A stretch of 7,114 nucleotides of DNA from Methanosarcina sp. (GTDB lineage Archaea; Halobacteriota; Methanosarcinia; Methanosarcinales; Methanosarcinaceae): contig DUGS01000050.1 in the NCBI GenBank assembly GCA_013331265.1, positions 6,500 through 13,613 on the forward strand, read 5' to 3'. The position numbers and the translations under genes were made by a program. The notes under the pieces were generated by a model. It was not told where the DNA came from. It saw only the letters and a list, made by a program, of their open reading frames with translations, and searched no databases. Numbering within the stretch: position 1 is the stretch's first letter; every line of letters starts with the position of its first letter. Positions 1-6,470 of this stretch are shown here, piece by piece.

Positions 1-19
1 ATTCTTAATTCAAAACAAT

Positions 20-136
20 AAACTTCTGAAACAAATGAGCAGCCGATGCTGTTTGAGTGATCAAGCATTGGAGAATTAGGGATAAAATACATAAAATACG
101 GTTTTTGGGTTAGAATTGTTAGCTATTCAGGTAAAA
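20..136 (-). repeat. Promoter/leader repeat, copy A (partner of 5742-5861)
   Basis: Positions 33-136 align with 5757-5861 with a single 1-base gap; by hand about 76 of 105 columns match (roughly 72%). The best block is 33-51, where 18 of 19 bases equal 5757-5775 (core aatgagcagccgat). A looser match reaches to about position 20. Conservation covers a BRE/TATA-like element, an upstream box and the start of the transcript, so this reads as a duplicated regulatory region and not as a coding or mobile repeat. It lies downstream of the ZIP remnant and, on the minus strand, just upstream of a gene outside the window. Confidence 0.75.
85..124 (-). promoter_or_regulatory. Putative archaeal promoter for a gene off the left edge
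   Basis: On the minus strand a BRE-like purine stretch (cccaaaaacc, 109-100) precedes an AT-rich TATA-like box (attttatgtattt, 97-85). Transcription would start near position 60-65 and run leftward out of the window, so the leader is at least about 60 nt. The box agctaacaatt (124-114) lies about 17-20 bp upstream of the TATA element and recurs at the same spacing in the promoter before cobN, which makes it a candidate regulator site. The placement rests on archaeal consensus and on conservation between the two copies; the start site itself is inferred. Confidence 0.5.
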
Positions 137-149
137 TGTCTCAAAAATC

Positions 150-720
150 TTAATACATAAGATAGAGGCTCAGGGAGATAACAAACATTCCCGAAAATAC
201 TCCCAAAAAAGTAAGATGCTCGTTTCCATATTTTATGGAGATTGGCAACAGTTCATCAAAACAGATAAAAACCATGACTCCGCCGACCGCAGCAAGCATA
301 AGGAAGAGCGTTTCCTGGGTTAGGAACTGGATAAAGAAGAAGATATCCTATCCCCGCTCCCAGAGGTTCAGTGAGCCCTGCAAAGAAAGAATAAGCAAAG
401 GCTTTTTTCCGGCTACCAGTTGCATAGTATATGGGGATCGAAACTGCGACCCCTTCAGGGATATTATGGATTGCTATGGCCACTGCAACCGAAAACCCCA
501 TATAAGGTGAATTGAGGGACGCAGCTAGCACAGCCATCCCTTCAGGGAAATTGTGCATGGCAATTCCCATTGCCGTCAGCAGGCCAGTTTTCCGAAGATT
601 GTGTTTTTCACTTAAGGGAAGAGCATTCCCATCAGAAAGGGTATCCATATGGATGTGCTCGACAATATAGTCAAGAAGCCTCATCCCTGACATCCCCAGA
701 AAAAAAGCGGCATTTGCCTG
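150..720 (-). pseudogene. ZIP-family metal transporter remnant (ZupT-like), truncated and frameshifted
   Basis: The minus strand encodes the middle and C-terminal part of a ZIP (ZRT/IRT-like) divalent-metal permease, the membrane family that imports zinc, iron and related ions. The two signature metal-binding helices are intact: HNFPEG (codons near 555-538) and HNIPEG (near 468-451), followed by AGLTEPLGAGIGYLLL. That frame then drifts and stops at 256. In the neighbouring frame the family's ending continues, with LAAVGGVMVFICFDELLP and then a last helix ending LSLYLMY and a TAA at 152-150. A one-base insertion in the CTTCTTCTTTATCC stretch (about 330-345) explains the shift. Upstream of about 720 the protein similarity fades (ANAAFFLGMSGM is the first convincing part), so roughly the first 70 residues of a 260-270-residue protein are missing. 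The ATG at 693 has no ribosome-binding site. I call it a decayed gene; a sequencing error could explain the frameshift but not the missing 5' end. Confidence 0.8.
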
Positions 721-862
721 GAAAAAGCAGTTGTTATGTCTCCCATGCCGCGCCCCAAATAAAGAAAATATGCGGGATAAGGTTTAAAATATGTAGAAAA
801 AAAGATCAAGAAACCAATATTCCGCAGAGATACGCAAATGTATAATTTTTTCGCCTTATCCC
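721..862. other. Gene-free stretch between ZIP remnant and cobN terminator
   Basis: I see no gene here. On the minus strand 779-735 can be read as GRGMGDITTAF, and restoring one T would join it to the ZIP frame (FFQANAAFFLGM). A second frameshift in the remnant is therefore possible, but the similarity is too weak to extend the call. Confidence 0.4.
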
Positions 863-897
863 AAAAAAATATGGCGTTATTATTTTACGCCGCATTT
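863..897 (-). terminator. Hairpin plus T-tract terminator after cobN (copy C)
   Basis: Ten bases past the cobN stop codon the minus strand begins a 24-base element (897-874) containing most of a hairpin: ggcgt (891-887) pairs with acgcc (877-873) around a 9-base A/T loop. Seven T residues follow after a short gap (869-863). Twenty-three of the 24 bases recur at 6014-5991, in the same position after the DUF2149 gene. Hairpin plus T-tract, position and conservation support a transcription terminator or 3'-end processing signal. Confidence 0.65.
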
Positions 898-907
898 AAC
901 TGGGAAT

Positions 908-3900
908 TTAAAACTTCTTTTTTCTGAATCCAAGATAGATTCCGCCCACTGCTGCTACCACGAAGAGAATTCCGACGATATCAGAACCTGAGAAGGACAT
1001 TCCTCCACTTTCTTCTTCCTCTACAGGGTCTTCTTTCTGCATCTCATAGCCTTCCACGTAATTGGGATCTGCAGATTGGCGGACCTCTGGGGCAGGTTCT
1101 GGAGAATTTGTTCCATAACCGGCATCGGAATTCTGAACAGTCTGGTTGCTGGCCTGTTCTTCAGTGTTTGCTTTAGAAGTCTGGTTGAGTTTTTCGGCAA
1201 CACTTGTCTGGTGACCTTTACTGCTGTGGCTGCTACTGCTCTCACTGGACTGCTGCTGGGGAGATTCAGTTGCTTCCTGCATCAGTCTCTTATATTCGTC
1301 TGCAGTTGCCTGGTCAACAACACCAGGAACGGACATTACACCCTGGACATATTCATCAAGCAGGGCATTTCCACAGGTGTGATGGCAGCATGTAACACCA
1401 TCTTTAACCACAGACTCCGCATATTCTTTAACCAGATTCTGGACGACCTCGTCAGAAGCATCCCAGGAGCCTTTTCTCGAGGTTTCAAGCAACTGTGCGG
1501 TCATGGACTGATAGGAATAGGCATTTTCATCAAAGAATTCATCCAGACCGAGGTTTTGTGAATCCAGAACATACGTTTCATAGACTCTATCCCATGCTGC
1601 ATCCGAAACAATATCAGGAGTTGTTACTTCCCACATATAGAGGAATTCCGTAAACCTGTCCATTTCCTGAGCTCCGGCGTATCCGCTGTCCATCATTCCC
1701 TCGATCCAGTTGGAATTAAAGTAGCGGGTGGTCAGTTCCCGGCTCAGCACCGTACTTAACTCTTCAGCTAACAGGTTATTCGGGTCAACGAAGTTGTTAA
1801 TGTACAATTCAGGAGTCTCCCCTGACACATCCCTTACTGCAAGTGCAAGCCCTCCATACCACGATACAAAATCATCGTTGTCCACAAGGCCCATAAGGTT
1901 ACTGGAATCTGACTTAACGGCAACGTCTACAGTTCCAAGGATCGACTTAAATACATCAGTATTCGATTTATCCCAGATATCCACTCCATAGAAATTGTCC
2001 AGGTTGTCCATGTAGAGTTCGGCAAGTTTTGATTCATCATCCCAGGTATCGCTTGCGACAATTGAAGCCTCAAGTCCAGTCCCATAAACCCCGGACTGGC
2101 GGCTAACAACCCTTGACTCAGAAAGCAACTTTGCTTCTTCTTCCGTATAGTTCTGAGCAATTAGCTGCTGGTATATTGTATCAGAATGCTGCTTCACATA
2201 GTTGGGATATGTGGAGTTTGATTCATTGGCTGCAAGCCTTACAGCATAATCTATCATCTCCAGCTTTTCCGGATACATATCCCTGTACAACCCGGATGCC
2301 GTATACAGAATATCAATTCTGGGTCTTCCAAGTTCACTTTCCGGGATTACGCTGAATCCTTCTAAATCAATTCTGCCTTTTGAATCCCATGCAGGTTTAA
2401 CACCAAGCAAATACAATACTTCTGCCTCAGTAACTCCGCTGTTGCGGATGAGTTCTGTTGAGAAAGCCACAAACCCTATGGTTTCCGGGTATGCTCCGAC
2501 ATTGGCTCCTTTATATAACTCAAGTGTTTGATTAGCGATTTTCATACCAGCAAGCCACTCGGCCTCTCCTGGTAATGTGCGTGAATCAATTGAATAGAAA
2601 TCGATACCCGTTGGTAAAGATTCAGGACTGTTGATTGGATCGTTTCCACTGTCAGGTTCGATGTATTCACCATTTAACGCACGCAGTATGTTTGGAATTT
2701 CCTGATCACAGCCCAGAATATTCTGGTAGTATACAGCACCCTGTTCAAGATACTCTGTTACATTCGAATTAGTTGTTCCAAGAATCTGGTTCTGGGCATC
2801 GGTTATAGATGTGTTATTCAGGAGAACTTTTTCCAACAGCTGAGTGGATACATTTGTATTTGTAGATGTGTTTGTAAATACGTTTGTAGAGACGTTTGTA
2901 GATAGATTCGTAGAGACGTTTGCAGAGTTAGCTATTGACTCAACAGCATCAATGTAATCATCTCCGAGCATTAAACGTATCATACCTATTGTTTGTTCAT
3001 CTGGAGGTTGTTCGCCAAGTACATGCATGCCATAGGGCATACTTGCCGTTTCCAGTGAAACCAGATAAGGTTCAAGAGAATCTTCGAGGAATAAATCGAA
3101 TTCGACTTCAGTAGTATTGTTTAAAGATTCTGATCCCATACCAAGGGCATCTACCATGTCAAGTTCAGCATATTCCTGAATTATCAGATTCCTGTATTCG
3201 GTTTTTACATCTTCAGAAATGCTCACGTCATTGTACCGGGTAATGTAATCAGATATGTTCTGATAACCTCCATACAATCCCGCTTCGATTATGGGAGAGG
3301 TCAAATGGTCTACAATAAGTGCATTACCGCGCCTTTGTACCTGTATTCCTTCGCCCACATCGTCCATTATATACGGATAAATTACCGGCACATCGCCTAC
3401 CATCACTGAAGGCCAGTCGTATCTGGATAATGCTACATCTTTTCCCGGAAGCCATTCCTGCGTGCCGTGTGTTCCGAAATGAACTATAGCATCAGCTCCG
3501 TATTCATGCTGGAGCCACAGATAATACGCAAGGTACTGGTGATGTGGAGCAAGTGAACCATTATGGTACATAGCCTTTTCATTCTGCTCCCATCCGCGGG
3601 TCGGCTGCGGACCAAGGATCACATTTCCAAACTCTATGCGCGGGATCACGAAATAGCTTCCAGATTCGTTTTCATAAACCATTATATCTCCGGGAGCCGG
3701 ACCCCACTGATCAGTAATTTCTTTCTGGTTCTCAGCAGAGAGAGTGCTGAACCATTTCATGTATTCGTCAACAGGCCATAACACTACTTTCCCGGTAGCA
3801 ACCATATTTTCAAGTTCTCCGGGCGCCCAGGTGCCTACATTCCTGCCCTGAAGGACCATCAGGTCCAGAAGTTCGGTCTCGTTTGGGATAGGTTCAGTAC

Positions 3901-5539
3901 CTGTATTATATCCGGAGGCGTTCATAGCTTCAACAAAATTACTGAGACTTTCAGGAACATCCAGATAAATTGCAGCAAAGTTGTTTTTGCCCCCTCCATG
4001 GTTGTAATAAAGGACTGCAACTTTCTTTTCGGAATTTGGAATTTCACCAAGCTTTGCACGATTGATACTGCGGGAAACCAGCCACTCAACATGCTCTTCG
4101 ATGGGATCTGAATTATATGAAACCCCGTTTTCGTCTTTATTCTTCCAGCTTAAAATGGTTGGCTCAATTATACCATCAAACTCTTGCAGGACGACATTGC
4201 GGGCAATGTCATCTGGAGAAAGGCCTATACTGGTATTTTCCCAGTCTTCCTTTGACCCCTTATAGGTAGAACCTTCAGTGTCATAATAACAGTTAATACC
4301 ATGCAACACAGGCACATTAAGCTCTTTCAGGAATTCAATTGCCATTTCCGGGGTAATAGGCTTGTTTTCCTGTCCAAGTGAATAGCTCCTCAGTGAAATA
4401 ACGGCATCTACAACAGGAGTTCCTTCAGGCATGAAATATGTTGTAGAATTATTATCAGCAACATTAAAGGAGGCAAACATCGCATTACATCCCCTGGATT
4501 CTATTTCACGGATGAGGGAATCTTCAACTCTGGATGTCAGTGCATCCGTAGGGACCTGATATTCGAGTATCCCCACTGTAATGTTATCGGGGTTATACTT
4601 GCCAGTCGAGTTATACCACTCCAGATAGTCTTCAGTAGTCTGGAATATTTCCGGAGCATCCGGATGATAAAACCCGTATAGGGTACTGGCTACAGGACCG
4701 AGCACTTCCAGAGGGGCGTCTTTGTATGTAGCTGCAAGGAACATGACAAGGCGGCGCATATTTTCATCGCCTTTATACTGCCAGTATTTTCCAATAGTGG
4801 AATACTCCACAGACGAGTTATTTACATTACCAAAACCATCCAGTAAACTGGTATGCAAAGTTAACACAGTGGCATTGTTTTGTTCCATGGCCTGTGTGGA
4901 AAGTTCCGTTGCAGATGAGATCCAGTCGGAACTCAGCATTTCAAGCATAATGATGTCTTCTGTAACCAGACTTGCTGGCATCTCATTGACTGAGGTGACA
5001 ACATTAACCCTGGCATATTTGCTTGTCAGAGGGTCATCATTTGCCGAAATTAAACCTGCTTTTACCCCACTGCTTCCGGTTATGACAGTAATGTTAATTC
5101 GGTCTTCAGGGGGAACTGGCAGATCATAGGAACTGGCAGAATTCCCCAGAAAATGATAGTCCATGTAATTTATCATGTTAGCAATGTTTGAATCTCCACC
5201 ATACACCCAGTACTTTGAAAGATTGTTATCTTCTGTGTTTATAAGTGAAGAATTCGACACGTTGTATCCGCAGACGACTGCACTGGAATTTTGGTTCAGG
5301 TTCAAAATAGTGCTTTCATTCAGTGAGGAGAGGAACACAACACCTGCATCCGACAGGTCGGGAATATCTTCATCGCTATAGATCTTGATATCAACCGAAC
5401 TATTTGTGTTCTGAAGCGACTGATAATTCTCATCGGTTCCAAGAATAAAAACCAGATTAGAACCTGCCGATCCGGCAGTCGTTAACGATGTGAACAATAA
5501 TAGAACGAAGAGAGAACTAATTATAGATTTATTCAACAT
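908..5539 (-). CDS. Secreted, membrane-anchored CobN/Mg-chelatase-type large subunit
   Basis: This 1543-residue protein belongs to the CobN/BchH/ChlH family, the large porphyrin-binding subunits of metal chelatases. Family signatures are clear: a GGGKNNFAAIYLDVPESL block (about 515-532), HFGTHGTQEWLPGK (687-700), GEGIQ..RRGNALIVDHLTSP (729-749), LGRPRIDILYTASGLYRDMYP-type block (1070-1090) and a WIEGM...GYAGAQEM region (about 1278-1293).

Unlike cytoplasmic CobN it starts with a signal peptide (residues 1 to about 26), carries about 35 Asn-X-Ser/Thr sequons, and ends with a Ser/Gln/Glu-rich linker (about 1425-1516), one membrane helix (about 1520-1538) and RKKKF, so the body should sit outside the cell. 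The N-terminus holds two similar modules (YWVYGGD at 110, YWQYKGD at 252). Other oddities are a Thr-Asn-Val-Ser repeat (about 874-898) and a CCHHTCGN motif (1384-1391).

I chose ATG 5539 because GGAG lies 5 nt upstream and the signal peptide begins there; a GTG at 5611 in frame has no such site. It has its own promoter, separate from the ExbB/DUF2149 genes. Family is certain; substrate and metal are unknown, and true cobaltochelatase activity in B12 synthesis seems unlikely for a surface protein. Confidence 0.93.
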   Translation of the reverse strand: MLNKSIISSLFVLLLFTSLTTAGSAGSNLVFILGTDENYQSLQNTNSSVDIKIYSDEDIPDLSDAGVVFLSSLNESTILNLNQNSSAVVCGYNVSNSSLINTEDNNLSKYWVYGGDSNIANMINYMDYHFLGNSASSYDLPVPPEDRINITVITGSSGVKAGLISANDDPLTSKYARVNVVTSVNEMPASLVTEDIIMLEMLSSDWISSATELSTQAMEQNNATVLTLHTSLLDGFGNVNNSSVEYSTIGKYWQYKGDENMRRLVMFLAATYKDAPLEVLGPVASTLYGFYHPDAPEIFQTTEDYLEWYNSTGKYNPDNITVGILEYQVPTDALTSRVEDSLIREIESRGCNAMFASFNVADNNSTTYFMPEGTPVVDAVISLRSYSLGQENKPITPEMAIEFLKELNVPVLHGINCYYDTEGSTYKGSKEDWENTSIGLSPDDIARNVVLQEFDGIIEPTILSWKNKDENGVSYNSDPIEEHVEWLVSRSINRAKLGEIPNSEKKVAVLYYNHGGGKNNFAAIYLDVPESLSNFVEAMNASGYNTGTEPIPNETELLDLMVLQGRNVGTWAPGELENMVATGKVVLWPVDEYMKWFSTLSAENQKEITDQWGPAPGDIMVYENESGSYFVIPRIEFGNVILGPQPTRGWEQNEKAMYHNGSLAPHHQYLAYYLWLQHEYGADAIVHFGTHGTQEWLPGKDVALSRYDWPSVMVGDVPVIYPYIMDDVGEGIQVQRRGNALIVDHLTSPIIEAGLYGGYQNISDYITRYNDVSISEDVKTEYRNLIIQEYAELDMVDALGMGSESLNNTTEVEFDLFLEDSLEPYLVSLETASMPYGMHVLGEQPPDEQTIGMIRLMLGDDYIDAVESIANSANVSTNLSTNVSTNVFTNTSTNTNVSTQLLEKVLLNNTSITDAQNQILGTTNSNVTEYLEQGAVYYQNILGCDQEIPNILRALNGEYIEPDSGNDPINSPESLPTGIDFYSIDSRTLPGEAEWLAGMKIANQTLELYKGANVGAYPETIGFVAFSTELIRNSGVTEAEVLYLLGVKPAWDSKGRIDLEGFSVIPESELGRPRIDILYTASGLYRDMYPEKLEMIDYAVRLAANESNSTYPNYVKQHSDTIYQQLIAQNYTEEEAKLLSESRVVSRQSGVYGTGLEASIVASDTWDDESKLAELYMDNLDNFYGVDIWDKSNTDVFKSILGTVDVAVKSDSSNLMGLVDNDDFVSWYGGLALAVRDVSGETPELYINNFVDPNNLLAEELSTVLSRELTTRYFNSNWIEGMMDSGYAGAQEMDRFTEFLYMWEVTTPDIVSDAAWDRVYETYVLDSQNLGLDEFFDENAYSYQSMTAQLLETSRKGSWDASDEVVQNLVKEYAESVVKDGVTCCHHTCGNALLDEYVQGVMSVPGVVDQATADEYKRLMQEATESPQQQSSESSSSHSSKGHQTSVAEKLNQTSKANTEEQASNQTVQNSDAGYGTNSPEPAPEVRQSADPNYVEGYEMQKEDPVEEEESGGMSFSGSDIVGILFVVAAVGGIYLGFRKKKF
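2843..2927 (-). repeat. 12-bp tandem repeat encoding Thr-Asn-Val-Ser units
   Basis: On the plus strand four consecutive 12-mers (2880-2891, 2892-2903, 2904-2915, 2916-2927) are variants of acgtttgtagag, with more degenerate units to the left (about 2850-2879). Read on the minus strand they add in-frame TN(V/L)S units, each making an N-glycosylation sequon, inside cobN between the conserved chelatase blocks. It is probably an expandable, glycosylated surface loop; unit number may differ among strains. Confidence 0.8.
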
Positions 5540-5544
5540 GTTAT

Positions 5545-5548
5545 CTCC
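5545..5548 (-). promoter_or_regulatory. Ribosome-binding site that fixes the cobN start
   Basis: GGAG on the minus strand ends 5 nt before ATG 5539. No comparable site precedes the in-frame GTG at 5611 or the ATG at 5575, and only the 5539 start places the hydrophobic signal peptide right at the N-terminus. Confidence 0.8.
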
Positions 5549-5689
5549 ATACGATATACCACGAACCACGAGCATCCCGGAGGAAAAAATGGTCAGGGGT
5601 GTCGAGCTCACAATATAATTTTAATTTTAAAGTAGCCTCGTTTCGGAACTTGCACAGAAACAGCCGTCAAGTTTAGGGAATGAGATTAG

Positions 5690-5724
5690 GGGTTTCTCGA
5701 GCCTGCAAGGGTTTTTCGAGTCTG
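5690..5724 (-). repeat. Short direct repeat in the cobN leader
   Basis: Two 16-bp copies 19 bp apart, gggtttctcgagcctg (5690-5705) and gggtttttcgagtctg (5709-5724), differ at two bases. They lie in the predicted untranslated leader of cobN, about 150-185 nt before its start codon, so they could be a tandem protein-binding site or an RNA element. I see no match in copy A, whose leader leaves the window. Confidence 0.5.
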
Positions 5725-5741
5725 ACATTCAAGTCGACCTC

Positions 5742-5861
5742 AGAACTTCCTCCAAAAAATGAGCAGCCGATTCTGTTTTGAGAGATTTTACATTCGGATC
5801 ATGGGGGAAGAATATATAAAAAGAGGTTTTCGGCTCACAATTATTAGCTTTTAGGGTAAAA
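5742..5861 (-). repeat. Promoter/leader repeat, copy B (upstream of cobN)
   Basis: This is the counterpart of the element at 20-136. The conserved blocks are the leader core aatgagcagccgat (5758-5771), the BRE/TATA region and the upstream box; the stretch in between is less similar. It lies on the promoter side of cobN and past the terminator of the DUF2149 gene. Confidence 0.75.
5811..5849 (-). promoter_or_regulatory. Putative archaeal promoter of cobN
   Basis: The minus strand reads cgaaaacct (5832-5824, BRE-like) followed directly by ctttttatatatt (5823-5811, TATA box). A start about 25 nt downstream falls near 5790, which leaves a leader of about 250 nt before ATG 5539. The upstream box agctaataatt (5849-5839) matches 10 of 11 bases of the equivalent box in copy A at the same spacing. 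A metal- or cofactor-responsive regulator is an attractive guess, but nothing in the sequence identifies it. Confidence 0.6.
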
Positions 5862-5973
5862 AACAATATTATAGGAGTTTTATGAAATTAAGAGTGAGTA
5901 AGAGACTTAACTCAAAAAAGGATAAAGAATAAGCAAAATTCAGGAAAATTAGGATTTAGATCCAGATTCAGAT

Positions 5974-6014
5974 AAAAAGAAAAAAATAAAGCGTTATTAT
6001 TTCACGCCGCATTT
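5974..6014 (-). terminator. Hairpin plus T-tract terminator after DUF2149 gene (copy D)
   Basis: On the minus strand gcgt (6007-6004) pairs with acgc (5994-5991) around a 9-base A/T loop, followed by a 17-base stretch (5990-5974) that is almost all T. The 24-base core (6014-5991) differs at one base from the element after cobN. The stem is short, but the T-tract is strong and fits archaeal T-rich termination. It separates the ExbB/DUF2149 operon from cobN. Confidence 0.7.
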
Positions 6015-6041
6015 CACATTTGTGTAAATTGGGGAAAAAAA

Positions 6042-6437
6042 TTAAACGGAATCTGATGAATCAGTTGAAGCGGACGTACTATTTCCCTCAGAACCTTCAG
6101 GCACGTAAACCACCCTGCCGTCAGCCAGCTTATAAGCTGTCCCGAGAGCTTCCCCTGTGCCTCCACCGATGTTATCGGTCATATTAAGGACTTCTATGGG
6201 TTTTCCTTCTTCTTTGATGATTATCTTCATATCATCAGCTCCAGGATTTTTTACAATTGTAATATCCTCATTAGAGCTTAGAAGTTCAGGGAGATGATAG
6301 GACATCACGAGGGCTACGAGTAAAGCCACAGAAAAGACCATTGCAACATCAAAAACATTGGCGACATTGGCCATCGGGCTTTGCTCATCCTCATCATGTA
6401 AAAGCCCTGTGCGCCTGTACCTTCTGGTTTTCCGCAT
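6042..6437 (-). CDS. DUF2149 family membrane protein, ExbD/TolR-like
   Basis: This 131-residue protein has a basic N-terminus (MRKTRRYRR), one membrane helix at about 27-47, and a C-terminal domain of about 80 residues that should lie outside the membrane, ending in a Ser/Thr-rich tail. I recognise it as DUF2149, a family of unknown function usually found beside MotA/TolQ/ExbB channel proteins. Size and topology match ExbD/TolR, the partner of ExbB/TolQ. The helix begins NVANVFDVAMVF, and Asp30 sits where ExbD has its essential proton-carrying aspartate (NVTPFIDVMLVL in E. coli, from memory). I therefore infer that it is the ExbD equivalent of the adjacent channel protein. GGAGG (6450-6446) is 8 nt before ATG 6437, and only 33 nt separate it from the upstream gene, so the two are very likely co-transcribed. 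Function in detail is unproven. Confidence 0.85.
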   Translation of the reverse strand: MRKTRRYRRTGLLHDEDEQSPMANVANVFDVAMVFSVALLVALVMSYHLPELLSSNEDITIVKNPGADDMKIIIKEEGKPIEVLNMTDNIGGGTGEALGTAYKLADGRVVYVPEGSEGNSTSASTDSSDSV

Positions 6438-6470
6438 GATTTATTCCTCCTTATTGAAAGATACCAGGCC

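Noticed and set aside
235..510. Plus-strand ORF of 91 codons across the ZIP region
   Set aside because: It is antisense to the clear ZIP signatures and has no family resemblance.
874..897. CRISPR-like or insertion-sequence end formed by the 24-base repeat
   Set aside because: There are only two copies, about 5.1 kb apart in the same orientation, each directly after a stop codon with a T-tract. No transposase or spacer array is present.
908..1010. LPXTG or PGF-CTERM style sorting signal at the CobN C-terminus
   Set aside because: There is a helix and a basic tail, but no LPXTG or PGF motif before it. A plain membrane anchor is the simpler reading.
1076..1561. Plus-strand ORF of 161 codons opposite the 3' part of cobN
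   Set aside because: It lies wholly antisense to strongly conserved coding sequence and shows no recognisable family; the same holds for the other open frames opposite or overlapping cobN.
5540..5611. Longer cobN start at GTG 5611
   Set aside because: It has no ribosome-binding site and would put 24 residues ahead of the signal peptide. ATG 5539 has GGAG 5 nt upstream.
5540..5790. Cobalamin riboswitch in the cobN leader
   Set aside because: I could not find a B12-box-like sequence or the expected helices, and such riboswitches are not expected in this kind of archaeon.
5882..5932. Sixteen-codon plus-strand ORF (MKLRVSKRLNSKKDKE) with GGAG 4 nt upstream, downstream of a TATA-like sequence
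   Set aside because: It is very short and lysine-rich in AT-rich DNA, not repeated in copy A, and the TATA-like sequence is better explained as the minus-strand cobN promoter. Worth noting only if transcripts are found.
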